Shown: positions 42,601 to 57,019, counted from the stretch's first letter. The stretch: DNA of 64,000 bases from Wuchereria bancrofti (GCA_005281725.1 SSBO01000003.1:6138495-6202494); one strand, 5' to 3'. Numbers and translations are program-made. Notes: a model not told the origin generated them from the letters alone.

Positions 42601-43396
42601 TAATTAGAAAAAAGGATTGAGCAATCATATGAGTATTCTACTTCATAGCTTTACTTTCAGACATTTATCTGCTTTGAATGTACTCCTCTGAGAAATCTTT
42701 GCACGCAGCAAAGATTGCTTAACCATCGGGCAAAGTTCCATCGTGGTGCGAATTCAGGTTTCAAATGTAATATGTGTACGTTGAAATTTCTTACACCGCG
42801 AAAACTCAGGAAGCACAAGAAAATGGCTCACGTTTTCACAAAAACTTTCCCTTGCCACTTTTGTGACGAACTATTCACAAGCGAATGTTCGGTCAGTTTC
42901 TTTTTCACATTTCTAATGCAAAATTTTGGACAAGGGAATGATTCAGGTTTGAAATAAATAAACTCGAAAAAAGGGTGATCGCTTTCTCACGCCAGCGCAT
43001 TCATTGTACGAATATTTTAATACACAATGAATTTTAATATTCACATAAATTTTAATATTCATTTTGTGTTGTCACCTTTAAATATTCACTTAAAGGTGAC
43101 AACACATGAGCGTATTCATACGGGTATAATCAAATTTGAATGTCGAATCTGTGACTTCAAATGTAATCGTTTTGTCTGGATGGAAGAACATCAAAAGGAA
43201 GAACATGGCTATATTTGCTCCGTATGCCAGCATAAATGTGCCGAATGGGGTGCTCTTAAAGATCACACTTTGCAAGAGCATGGTGGCTATTTGACCAGTG
43301 AGTCGAATGCAGGTTTGACATTTGTTTTTTCATCTTCTGATAGTTCTTATGCATTTTTGCAATTTAGCTCAAGCGATAATATTGGTGGCAGTCTAA
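39655..43396 (+). CDS. C2H2 zinc-finger protein with about eight fingers
   Basis: Exons 39655-39712, 40152-40450, 40574-40795, 40998-41181, 41312-41409, 41484-41638, 41780-41884, 42004-42097, 42173-42337, 42661-42891, 43096-43297 and probably 43368-43396 give about 613 residues in phase. The first third is acidic and Ser-rich (SSSSIIIDVDDGGDDISS); then a Pro cluster (ELPPPPPHPTVPDE). Finger 1 is CKICKNRFIEKNLYERHLRD; fingers 2-8 begin CPFCDKRF, CLRCFKAV, CFECTPLR, CNMCTLKF, CHFCDELF, CRICDFKC and CSVCQHKC. Finger 6 is split by an intron and followed by an HTG-type linker (HTGIIKFEC). Spacings suit nucleic-acid-binding fingers, so a nuclear role is likely. The NLYERHLRD wording recalls MEP-1, a C. 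elegans/Drosophila chromatin factor, but I hold this only as a suggestion. The last exon is uncertain; a longer read-through frame exists. Confidence 0.82.
43065..43106 (+). repeat. Perfect 16-base inverted repeat over a 3' splice site
   Basis: Left arm tgtgttgtcaccttta (43065-43080), loop of 10 bases, right arm taaaggtgacaacaca (43091-43106). The acceptor AG at 43094-43095 and the first 11 bases of the exon lie inside the right arm, so the pre-mRNA could fold the splice site into a stem. Confidence 0.92.
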
Positions 43397-46300
43397 GAAA
43401 AGAAAAAGATTTGTCGGTTCTTTTTTTTTTTTTTTTTCTATTATAGCTTCACTTTAATTAACGATGTTGCTGTTCTAACACTTAAACATGTTTTGCGGAT
43501 ATGGATAGGTGAAAATGGTGTTTTAATTGTCCTAGAAAAGTTCTTGACAAATGGAACACAACAAAACATATGGATTTGCGTTATTCTGGTTCTCCAAGTA
43601 TTTCTTGGCTAATTTACAAAAGAGCTTGTTCAAAAATCTTAAAAAAATAAGACGAATTGCTTCCAGTTCCTTACAAGTTCAAATTTCAGTAAAATTTCGA
43701 TAAGTTTGAAGCTGAATTTCAAAAAATAAATTTCTTATAAAGAGATACATGCATATACAAACACATACACACACACACACACACTCACACACGTTCTTCG
43801 AAGATTTCCTATATGGTTGATTGAAGAAAATGAAAAAATTTACTTGAATGTGTACTTCACCCGTCACATATCAATTTACAGTGTGATATATTCTTTCTAT
43901 GAAAGTAAATAAAAGATTGGTATCATGATGTTTGGTTTGTTTATTTGTATGTAATTGGCACATTTGCGCTCCACTTGATATTACTTTTTTATCTTGTTCC
44001 TCCCAAGTAATTAATTGTTCATTTCTGGACACTAATTAAGCCTTTCAGGTTATATCGATAGCCCACGTGTGTGGGTCATGTATAAGGGCGAATAAAAGCG
44101 CTGGGAATTGAAACGCCAGCTCAAAAGTGATAAGCTGGGTCAACCTTCACGTAAGCCACATTGGCTTAATTGTTTTGCAGATTGCAATTTCAGATATATT
44201 TCCTCATTTGCTTATTGTGTTGTTGTTATTGTTACGTTTTCATAAGTCATCGTCATTTTCTTGGATTTAACAAATCAAAATCGCAACATTAATATGTAAA
44301 ATTTGGTTTATATCACGTGGATTGCATCCGGGATATGCTCAGCTTTCAGGTTTAGATTTGTTTGGATATTTGGATGTTTTTTCCTTCCTGTTTGTTTATA
44401 TGGTTGCATCTTATACACAGAATCTCAGTAAATACCTTAGATAAGCCTTTACCATTATTGCATCATCTGAAGATTTCCCCTTAAAATTGATAACATATTC
44501 GTTTATGCCGTTATTCCATTTTGTAAAGAAAAGTATGTTGTGTTTATCCTGAATTAAAGTACGGTATTTTTCGTACTTAATGGGATATGCTTGAACATAT
44601 GCATACTAATATGTATTCACCGTATGGATCTATCTCCGAGGGAAATTAACGAATATTCATTGCATTTTACCATCGCATTTGGGGTGGGTGTACCTTTTCA
44701 TTGTTTCAAAATGTGTTGTAATTTTTATTGTTTTCTTGCTGTTTACATTTGTTATGCTGTGAATTCAGAGTTGCAAGATCTGGTGGTAAGCTCGAATTAG
44801 TCAACCAAATAAAAAATAACTGGTAAATTTGTGAGTTCATATTGCTACGAAAACGATATGTGCGAATAAATCGGAAGTATGGATCAATGTGATGGCAAGA
44901 GTGAATGGCAGCTTTTTAATGAGGAAGCAACGAATCTGACTTTGTCGTGTATCATCGAATTTGATCTTACCATAATAGATATGGTGAAATTTTAGGGAAT
45001 GATGCATGATTTGAAATCAGAAATTGATTTATGATTTAAATGAGACTTAAACGTATTGTTGTTTAATTATTATTACACAGATGAGAACGGTGTGGGAGTG
45101 GGAGCACTTGCATTTTTCTAAAAAACAGTGCTGTCTATAGAATGAATATTATGCGTGACAATTAGTGATTAACAAATTTTAACTTAGTTTTTAATGAAGG
45201 CATAATATTAACAATCTAAGTGATGCTATATAAGAAGTATAGGGAATCTCGTGAGAAGGATTTACTAATGATATGCAGTAATTGTGTTCAGTTTAATGAC
45301 TGAATATTGGAATCTACTAATGTAAAGGAGATTGATAGATGATAATGATCAAACAGAAGGAAATGTTTCATTGTTATGGAATTTTGAGAAAGGGAAAATG
45401 AAGAGTGGAGCAATTTTCCGTTCTTAAACATATTCCCTATTATAACAGAACTTTATTATTACAGTATTAGAACGAAGTTGATTTAATAATACCGTGCAAA
45501 CTTAGCAGCAGTAGTAACTTATTTAAATCTTTTCATTAGGAGGAAAGGAAGTAAACAATGAAAACCAATGGATTTTTGAATTTTTATAATTTAAATTAAA
45601 GGTATAATATGTAAATTGAGAAACTACAGAGAATTGATTTGTTGTACTATCATAATGACGAATTGAGAAATGTGGTATAATTACTGTCTGTTTATATAAT
45701 TTTCATTTGCATCAATTGGATAACAATCAATTTAATCATTAATCACTGATCAACTTCGTCAATTATGTTATGTATTTTTCTCTTATATGTACATAACACT
45801 AATCAACAAAAATGCTTATTATTAAAAAAAACATCCTAAAGTTTATATGTATTACAAAATTCTTAATCAATTACAAAAATTGAAAAGATTTTTACAACAA
45901 CTACTACTTACTACGTAATACTATCTAATATTTACTCTTTACTACTGGATGCATCATTTATAAGTATGCATAAGTTATAAATACAAATCTATAATAATAT
46001 CATAATATCCTATAGATAAGCAAGAAATTAGTGTAAATTTGAAGATAGGAAATAAAATCTGCAAACTAAATGCTTTACTCACTAAAATGATAAAATGCTC
46101 TTTTGCATATTCTAATTTTATACATGAAATTTTCACTTTCTTTTTTCTCTCTTATTATAATTATTAGATTAAAAGAAATGCTACTGTAATCCAATGGAAG
46201 ATGTAACTGTTAAATTGAATGCAACATATTCGTTAACTGTAATCAATGTTGTAGATGACTGATAGATATTCTCATACAATCCACCTCTGGTTATAATATT

Positions 46301-46641
46301 ACTTTAATGATACAATGATAGTTTGATTTATTCATCATGATATTTGACTCAAATTAAATATTTGAATTCATGACCAAAAATCAAAATTATTCATATATGG
46401 ATTAGTGTAAAAAGATTATAGTCTTACTTTTTTTAATGTCCAAACAATAATAATGCTTTCATTTATTTTGATTAAGGTTTTAGCGTTTATCAAGATAAAG
46501 GTGTTATAGATATTTTGCAAAAAAACAAATTAAAATCTTTATTGAATTAAAACAACTTTTAAAATCTGATAGCATAAAATAAACAAAAAATTTGCATCAA
46601 TATGATCAACAGCATGGAAATGCTTCTTCCGATATGTGTTA
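43397..46641. other. Long AT-rich intergenic region
   Basis: No supported gene. A CA repeat lies at 43764-43795. A short inverted repeat around CCCACGTGTGTGGG sits at about 44063-44076. The AT content rises further beyond about 45100. The right end holds the 3' UTR of the cyclophilin gene. Confidence 0.55.
43764..43795. repeat. CA microsatellite
   Basis: Alternating AC units with two short interruptions (cacatacaca and cactcac). Confidence 0.9.
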
Positions 46642-48402
<1,761 letters not shown>

Positions 48403-50154
48403 ACTGTCCTAAAGTTATTTAATTCTTCTCTCTTTTAAAAAAAAAGAACAACGAAAAGCTTAATCTAACGCGTTTCATTCTTTTTTTATATACAGAATGT
48501 CTTTTTTTAATGAACAAATATTTTAAATGCGATATATTAAAGAACTAAATGCAATGAAATAAATATACGAATGAATAAATAATTAAAAGAAATATATATG
48601 ATGATATACATCTAATTAATAATTACAAATTTTATTACTATAATGCTATATTAGAGATTGGATTGAATCTTATTCATTCGATCACTGGATTGAGTGAATC
48701 ATTGGATAACCATTTGGATCTATTTATTAGAACTTAAATTTATAAAAACTACAAAAAATCAATTTAACATTACGATTAAATTGCAATGGATGCACAGCAT
48801 ATGTGCGACAACACACAACACCCAATCAATTCATCGATTTAACCAATAGATAGGTGTGATAGTATATGCATGCAGGCTGCTAGACAATCATTAACATCAT
48901 CTTGCTATAGACAAGGGATGCAGAATTTGGAGGGGAGATTGATGCGGGAAAATTTTGAAATAATTTGCCTGAATAATCTTTGATCGGAATGTGAAAAGAA
49001 TGATGACGATGCACAAAGAGTAATCGTACTTAAAGCAACAAAAACGATTTCTTTTTTCCTCTTCTTTACCTCTCCGTATCATACTTATGAGAAGTCTGCT
49101 GTTGAAACCTTTTTTTCCCATGCTATCATGAATTAACATTAAGGAAGTATGGAACTTCATAAGCTAATAGTATGATGTAATATAAGCTTTCTTATGTTGT
49201 ATGACAAATTCGATTTGATTTAATGCAAATTATACTTTTTTAGCGAACTTGAGTCGGAATAATTTACGAATGCTACTTTGCTTTCCAAATAATAACTTGA
49301 TGACACTTCAAATTTCTAATATTATAATGTTTACTATTTTTCATCTATCTAAAACAGTAAGCTATATGAAACAATATATGTTCCATTCATTGTTGATTAT
49401 AAACGCCAAAAATTAGAAAAGCCTGTTTGAATGCAACATAATTAACATTAACGACATATGAAACGGAAACAAGAAACAATCTAATCCGATCATTAAATCA
49501 CGGTTTCTTCGTTCAAATACCTTAACAACCCAATTTTAAAGACTAATTGAAGGAGTGTAAGGAAGTTTTTCCTAACATCCAGGAAATGCACGACTTCAAG
49601 AACAATCCAGAACACTACAACTTTTGAAAATTTCTCAACTAAAAACTGGTGGGAACGAATCTTTCACTTAGGCAAACATTAAATGATTTCATTATGCTCA
49701 AAAGAATAATTCAAACGACTCCTAATCTATCATGATAATCTGGAGTGGGATGTACATACGAATAAACGAATGCAGCAAATACAGTCAGTGGATGCGGTTA
49801 AGACTAAATGTTAGTATTTCGTACATGGATATTTGGGACAAATATCAAAAAAAGAATAATAATGGACAAAATACTATCATCAGGATTGATAAGGAACAAA
49901 AGTCGATAGAATTAAAATTTTGGGGAAATAAAACCATGTATGAATACTATAAATCGCTAACTCTTCCTAAATTAAAAATATAGTTACTACAGGAGGGAAT
50001 AAAGTTAAAGAATGTGGTATACAGGAAGGGAAAACAAAAATAACACAATACAAATTGTCCGCTATAAAAAAAGGATCTAAAAATGCTCAAATTTTATTCC
50101 CATTCTCTCTTCCCTAGACTGTGCCAGCTTTTCCATTTCTTTATCATCCATCCG
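48403..50154. other. AT-rich intergenic region
   Basis: Nothing coding can be supported. An 83-codon plus-strand frame at 49732-49983 lacks splice context and family signals. The left end should hold the cyclophilin promoter; the right end the 3' UTR of the neighbouring minus-strand gene. Confidence 0.5.
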
Positions 50155-53100
50155 TTATTTGGTGGATTTTTTGATCGTAGCAACTGTTTTCGGTGTGCTC
50201 AGACGTCTGTAGAATGCTTCTCTTTCCGCTTCAGTTCGTCGACGTGGGGCTTTAAGGATATCCTGTTTTGCTTGCCCTGTATTTGGAGGCCCTGTGAAAT
50301 GAGTAGATGTAGACTGCACTTTCTGAAAAGAATAAAACATTAGTGAAAAAGAAGACATCCCAAAATAACAGCCGGATAGTCAGTCACAAGTTAAAAATCT
50401 GTAAGTTACAAAACCTATAAAAACCCATTGTCTTAAAGATAACTAAAGTTGGACTATAAGTTATACAAAACTGCCTTCGAGAGATAATCCAACATTTACC
50501 AAACAAATCAAATTGCTCCTACTTGTTTAATATAATACGGAAGTGGTCCATATAGGTTACTTGTTGTTTATTGTCTAGTATAATATATTGCACAAGTGAT
50601 ACCGGTTTCCTCATTGTTATTATTATTACTATTATTATTATCATTATTATTATTATATTAATATTATTATTTATTTTTACGATGATTGTAGGAATTTGTA
50701 TTTGAATTTGTAGATTTTTTTTGCAGGTTCTGCAAGAGTTGAAATAGAATTCATATTTAATGTTGACGGAATATTAACTGTTACTGCAAGAGAAAAAAAA
50801 CTACTGAAATCGAGCAGACAGTTGAAATAAATTCAAGCTTTGGCTTAAGCGAAGCCGATATTCAAGACATGATTAGCCAGTCAATAAACAACTTCGATGA
50901 AAACATGAAAGCTCGTTTCCTTGCAGAAGCTAAAATTAATGGGAATAAGCTCACACATTTGGTTGAAAGTAATGATAATCTTTCCACTGATAAAAATCTA
51001 AAAAATCTGTTACAAAACACAAAAAACGTCTTACAAGGAATTGACTTGAATGAAATTAATAATGTTATCACTGAGCTGGAAAGCTCCTCTTTAGAGTTAT
51101 GTGAATCAACAAATAAGTAGAGTTACGCAACCTTGTGCAATATCCTGTCTAATCTAAGAGCAATAGGTATTCTGAAGTTAAAAGGCAACTAATCGACCTT
51201 TTCTAATTTAAACGATAAACCAACTATGCTTACACGTCCAATTATGTTTTTCATTGGTATAAAACCAACTTCAGGAAACCTACTATCCAAAGAATTATTT
51301 CTATTGTCCTCCATAACAAAAAATTGATTGTTAGGTACATAATAAACCGGAGTACCATATGATAGCTTATTAGAAACGTTATCCATCAAAATCTCATGTT
51401 CCTTGCAACAAAACTTCACGTTTCTTGCCACTATACAAGTAACCTGGGTATGAAGAATACAGAGAAAAAGTCTACAATGACTGATTGCTACTAGATACTA
51501 AAAATTTATTGATACTTGTCCAATCAACTTATTGAAAGCAGCTGATTACCATATATATTAGAAGGATTACCATATATATTAGAAACGTTATCCATCAAAA
51601 TCTCATGTTCTTTGTCACGCTATCATATGGTACTCCGGTATTTGAGCAGCTGCTTTTTAATTTTTACTACCAAAAATGACATTCGTCTTTTTTCACGAAA
51701 GTCTTTGCACCACTTTATAGCTATTCTCTCCATCGTTTTAAGCATGCATACCATCTGAATCTAACATATGATCATTTAAACTGCACAAAAAGCGCAAAAT
51801 TAAAAAGAACTACATATAAGAAAAAAAGAAGCTATTAATGTTTCGTTATAAAAAAAGATCTAAATAAGTGAAAATCCCATTTCAATAATTTCAATAATTT
51901 ATTGAACTACGTCAGTTTTCGAAAAAAATAAAATAAAAATAGTCCTTACTTTTGCTGCAACACGACTTCGCAAACAGGAAGCAAATTCGAGCACAGGCTC
52001 TGGTTTCTTCGTAACAACTGTCCAAATTTCATCTACAAATTTTATCAGTTGTAGTAAACTATGAGAAGCGAAAGATTCTGCTGAAGAGTAAAGGAAGAAA
52101 CTTCTCTAGATTCAAGTGTCATGCTGTCTGTGGTGCGCAAAAATATGGATAAATGCAGAAAACTTCTATAAAAGAAACTTCACCATTCTCTTTCCCTACC
52201 GCTTTAGTTACATCTCGGTCCAACGAATCACCCCCTTTTGGACGTCGAGTCAATGACTGCCGAAAACGACTTTCACTTTCGATTGGTGGAAGGCCATCCG
52301 TACCTTTAACTCTTCCTAAATTTACATAAATTTGTGTAAATCCACCAATCAGATGTCAGCTAATTTAGACAACATGTAAAAATCTAAACTTTTTGACACT
52401 TTAAAGCAGATAACTGCAATCGTAATGCTTACTAAGTTAAAATATTGTGTTTAGAGTGTACATCAAGCAATAGTTCATCTTCAAATACAGGATTCCAAAG
52501 AGTTCTTAAGTTCTGGTGGTGCAATAAACATTTTTTTATTTAACGAATGGAAGAAGAAAAGACCTTGAGTATTTCGGACACGAACAGGTTCATGAGCTTC
52601 ACGAGTACGCGATCGTGATACGTGACCGCTTTCAGCACTCTAAAGATGAGATAATATCAATCGAAAAAGTAATGGCATAAGATTTTTTAGGTAAATCTAT
52701 GAAGATAGGTAGTAAATTTCATTAAAACTAATTAGGATTTGGATGTTACAATTGCATTTATCCAACATATTCTATAAATTCTTTTGCATCACTAACAGAC
52801 AAAATAATTCTGTCTGAATTCTGTCATTCGGATGGATCTTACAATAGATTTTTTCTAGAGAGAATAACAGAGGAGGGAAGGAGCCAAACTCAGTGCTTTC
52901 ATTCCCCTAAAAGTATTTTCCAAAAAGTTTTGAGATTTTTAGTTAGATCCCATTAGTCAGGATCACGCTATACTTTCTTTTTTTTTGCTGTTATTCTAGT
53001 AACTAATTAAAGATTACAGACATATAAGTATCGTATGAGGAATCTAAGAAAGTAGTCAGAGTTTTGCCCAGAAAAAAAGCTTTCTGTATACACTACAGAT

Positions 53101-55791
53101 CTTCGTAGCAGCATCTGTGATCTCATTAACATTCCATGACCTACCTCAGTTCGTATCTTTACTTTTCAGAGACCCTCAATAGCACTACCCAGTTACCCAC
53201 TTTATCCTCCTACTGCAGGAATTCTTTTTTTCAAAAAAAATCTGGTAAGATGCTTCAATATCTGCTCACGTATTTCCAAATAATGATTCCTCCATGGTAA
53301 TGGTAATCTCTATTGTCATAACGACTTATGCTTAGCCACAAAAAATACCCTTCATAATGAGGAAAAAAACTCCATCTCCTTTTCCACTAAATATCTCTAT
53401 TTCTTAAGAGCTCTCTATAATGTTAATGCTGCAGGAACTCATCACTGCCCCACAACTAAAATCGTATCATTATTCATCGATCATACAACATTGACATAAA
53501 CTGGATTGATCCACAAGAAGAAAAATACTATTGCCAACCTTAGTATTAGATACAGAAACAGTACTATTTCCAGAAGCGTTTCTTGAAATATTTGAATTTA
53601 GCTGTGATAAGGGTCGATTATGTTCCGGCTTCATGATCATCGATTGCTTTGGTGTGCTCACGGCTGAACTGATTCTCATCACTTTCAAGTTTTCATTGCT
53701 AAAGTAAATGAAATTTCTGCTTTAATTAGTGACTTATTGAAATATGCACTCTTTTCTTCAACTAGTAGGCTTCATAGACTTCGTAGTATAAAAATTATTA
53801 CTGTAAAGCATATGCAACTTCACTGAGAAATTTCGATTAGGCAGAGCAATCAGCTCATCATAGTCATCCAAAACTTCTGAATACTAACTAATTAAAAACA
53901 AAATAACGATCGTATCAGCTGATTTATTTTAACCATCAGTTGGTATCTTGGTTAGTAATAAAGTCTCAATTGAAATAAATCACTTCATGATAAATCGATG
54001 AAAGCAAATCAGATAATACTAATCAACAATGAAACGACAATTTTTTCAATTATTAACAAAAATATACCTTTGCTTCATTTTGGCTCGTGCTCTAGTTTCA
54101 GGTCCGACATATGGCAATTTTCTTGTTGCTCCTAGCTTAGAAACCGCTCTTTCTGTATTCGTACTGGTTCTGGTGGTTAAATCAGCCTCATTTTGACATT
54201 GAGATATCGTTATCTGGTTTGTCCTTACGGCATTTGCAGCTTTTGTTGCAACATTTCTGGTCCCAGCAGCACTAGTGCTGGAAGAACGAACACGTAATGG
54301 TCCACGTGATTGAGTTAGCACAGTCGTTTCTGTTGCTTTCCTTGTACGTTTGAAATCTACTGCTAATCTCTGGGTTCTGGGTTCAGCGCTTGATGCTCGA
54401 ATCTTGATTGTCGGTTGACATTTTACTGATCCCATCCTTTGTTTCATTTCAGCAGACTGTATACGACCTCCACCTTTATCCAGCGACCGTTGATGTGCCT
54501 GAGTCGGATGAGAAGCACTACAACGTAACGTTTTCATTGGCTGACTTGAACCATTGGAAGAGATTTTGGAAGTACGATTTACCGCCTCCTTCTCAACACA
54601 ACCGTTTGGGCCAGAATTTTCATTGCAATTCAATTCCACAGTAAATTTTGATAAGTGCGGTGTATTATTATCTGTAAAATTTGAAATGTTTAGTAGAATT
54701 CTTCAATGTTCATTCCGGACTAAAGTACATGCCTAGAATTTATAAATGAAAAGCTATGAAAAGAAAGTGCAAAGACATACTTTTTACACTGTACACATGC
54801 ATATGTCTACAGTAACCTAAATATTTAAAATATACCTTCCCGGAGGACTATATTCGACCGAAATCCCGATGAACGTGTACGCGATGGATGACGAAACATT
54901 GCTAGACGATTAAGTCCAAATGAAACATCATCTGAAATTTAATTTAATAACCCTTCTAATTTTTAGAAGAGTGTAAAAAGTCGAAAATAATTTACATCAT
55001 TTTCAAAGTTTTGTATTATTAGTTTTGATGACAAATTTGTTGATTGATTATGGATTTCCAAATATTCATGTTGACAAAAAAACATTACCATGAATATTTC
55101 CGGCTGATGTGTCAAGGGTATTTACTGCTGTAACTTTAACAGTATCAGTTATTGCAGATGTAACTGTAGTTCCAATTGTTCGTAATTGATCAAATTGTTT
55201 TTCGATATTTGATGATGCAAGCTTACATTCATCACGTAATTGCATACAATGACTCAAATCGGCCTTAGCTATAGTATCTCTTTGCAAAGATAACAAATCC
55301 TGGAAAGAAAAAAAAGGACAAAATAATGTAAAGAACTGAATATGATTTATAGAATATATTAGTCCATACGTGTATTTTTCGTCTGAAAATATCTATTCTT
55401 TTTTTTTCGCTTGTCAGTTAAATCTTTTTTATTAGTACGGCAACTAGAAAATATGGTTATTTAGCATATTCACAATACACGGTTCAGAATATTAATTAAT
55501 TAATGATTTAATTTTAAATCCCCTTCTTACTAAGCTCCAAATCACATATTGCATACAATGAAGCATCCATTATAAAGTATCGTATGTAAATTGAAAGAAA
55601 CAAATTTAGATCGAATTTCTGAAACCACCAGTAAACTTTTTATAAAAAGCTTTCTTATTATCAAAATAGAAACATACGAAAAATCGATCACCCAACGTAC
55701 TCTCATCATCACCATCACCGCTGTCAGTTTTAGACCCAAATTTAGCATGACGAGGCACTGTTGCAATATTGAAACTGTCATCATCACACAT
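50155..55791 (-). CDS. Basic Ser/Thr-rich protein of unknown function; intron hosts Wolbachia-like DNA
   Basis: Minus-strand exons: 55701-55791, 55089-55299, 54836-54931, 54068-54671, 53539-53698, 52564-52639, 52184-52315, 51950-52032, 50155-50322, about 540 residues. Phases agree from the second exon to the stop; exon 1 ends in phase 1 while exon 2 starts in phase 0, so one small exon is missing between them. The start is a Asp-rich segment (GDGDDEST). Exon 2 looks helical (CMQLRDECKLASSNIEKQFD). The large fourth exon is basic and Ser/Thr/Arg-rich (RVRSSSTSAAGTRN, TRARAKMKQ), and the C-terminus is APRRRTEAEREAFYRR followed by a Lys-rich end. This composition suits an intrinsically disordered, phosphorylated cytoskeletal or nuclear protein, but no domain was recognised. 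The ATG lies six bases after TATTCAG. The last intron (50323-51949) contains the bacterial-type segment. Confidence 0.72.
50610..50680. repeat. ATT trinucleotide-rich repeat
   Basis: Repeated ATT/TTA units with single changes, lying directly to the left of the Wolbachia-like segment. Confidence 0.85.
50725..51120 (+). pseudogene. hscA: Wolbachia-like hscA (Hsp70-type Fe-S chaperone) 3' fragment, frameshifted
   Basis: The plus strand encodes the C-terminal part of an Hsp70 of the HscA type: SARVEIEFIFNVDGILTVTA, then after a frame change near 50795-50805 (in an A-run) EIEQTVEINSSFGLSEADI, followed by a helical lid region and a stop at 51118-51120. HscA works with HscB in bacterial iron-sulfur cluster assembly. 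Only about the last quarter of the gene is present and there is no promoter or start, so it cannot make a chaperone. The reading frame after the shift stays open for over 100 codons without introns, unlike the host genes around it. The wording is close to the rickettsial/Wolbachia type in my judgement; a database search would settle the source. Confidence 0.82.
51189..51455 (-). pseudogene. lepB: Wolbachia-like lepB (signal peptidase I) 3' fragment
   Basis: The minus strand encodes the C-terminal end of a bacterial type I signal peptidase. The family's conserved box (GDNRDNSxDSR) is seen as EDNRNNSLDSRF, followed by GFIPMKNIIGRVSI, a good match to the last conserved block, and a stop at 51189. 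The first Gly of the box is Glu and the Asp is Asn, signs of decay. The catalytic Ser and Lys region and the membrane anchors are absent, so it is a fragment. It lies tail to tail with the hscA fragment, only about 70 bases away, so both probably came in on one piece of bacterial DNA. Confidence 0.8.
51578..51639. repeat. Scrambled second copy of lepB pieces
   Basis: Bases 51578-51610 repeat 51369-51401 exactly (33 bases, same orientation). Immediately after, 51619-51639 is the exact reverse complement of 51346-51366 (21 bases). To the left, the block gattaccatatatattagaa occurs twice in tandem (51544-51563 and 51565-51584). This shows local copying and inversion after the bacterial DNA arrived. 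Confidence 0.93.
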
Positions 55792-55799
55792 TGTTAACT

Positions 55800-56070
55800 G
55801 AATAATATATCAATTTATATAAGACTGACCACTTAAATAATAAGGCAATTTATATTTGAAATCGAATTCGCTAACTTAATAGTATATCAATTTATATTCA
55901 AAACCAAATTCTCTCAATAATATTATCAATTTATATTAGAGCGATTGCCTGAATGATACGACAATTTATATTCGAAATCAAAGTCGTTAGTTTAATAATA
56001 TATCGATTTATATTAGAGTGATCACTTAAATAATATAATAATTTATATTCGAAATCAAATTTTAATCCAA
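55800..56070. repeat. Degenerate minisatellite with units of about 80 bases
   Basis: Units starting tatatcaatttatatta, each with an inner caatttatattcgaaatcaa block, begin at about 55806, 55882 (short unit), 55921 and 55999. It starts directly upstream of the ATG of the minus-strand gene at 55791, so it overlaps that promoter or leader. Confidence 0.85.
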
Positions 56071-57019
56071 ATTTGAAAAGGAACTAATCAGAAGCAAGGG
56101 GTGAAAAATCGAAGATAATTTTGAATATAACACTTCGCGGCATTTTTTTTCTCTTTTTGCTGGCTTTGTTAAATTTTGCAGCTTTATTGTATTTGGTTTT
56201 ACAATTTTGAGAGGGTTGTTTGAATTTTTTGGACCTTTTTTCTTTTCGAAATATTTTAGTTCTATTAATGTGGAAACGAAGAAGGGTTTTAGCTAATATT
56301 TATTTGTATTTTTCTCTCAATCGCTTTCTTCGTTTAAATCGTTAATGTTGAATAATTTAATAACATATATAAATAAAATAAGAATACTTAACGATTTTAA
56401 ATATTTGCAAACTTTAAACAATGAAAATACAAAGAATTTCAACAATAAATAGTTGTAGAAAAAAGAAAAAGAAGAAAGCAAGTCAAATTTAGTGGTATAA
56501 GATTTTTAGAATTGATAGTATAAATAGAAATGTTTCCTAAATTGATTACAATTTAAATTTAACATGTAATTATTTAGCTAGAAATTGATTAATAATAATA
56601 ATAGAAAAAACGATTTCTTTTTCGAAAATTGAGATTATAATAAATAATTGGAAAAAAATAGCTAAATGCTAATTTGATCAAACTGATTAACTAACTATTT
56701 TAACTATTCTACATAACTATCAATTATAATGCCAGGAATGAATTTGATAATTTTAACTAATACTATTTAATATACAGTAATGTTTTTCTTTATTTTATCG
56801 CGGTATAAATTCTCCAATCTGTATTATCCTTCTAATTTAAATGTGGTAAAATATTTTGAATTTATTCTCTTAAAAAAACCTAATTGATTTAGCAGAAAAA
56901 GAAGAAAAGAAAAAAACCTTCCAAATTATTGCATAAAATCAAGAAATGGTATTAACGAACTACTCATGAAACTAATAAATGTGAAGGCTGAAAAGAATAG
57001 TGGCATTTTTATAGAATAA

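Noticed and set aside
44041..44160. Spliced-leader RNA or tRNA gene in a GC-richer patch
   Set aside because: No SL1-like leader sequence, no tRNA B-box or cloverleaf could be drawn.
54408..54736. Plus-strand frames over the large minus-strand exon
   Set aside because: They are antisense shadows of exon 54068-54671, whose 200 codons are open and in phase with both neighbours.
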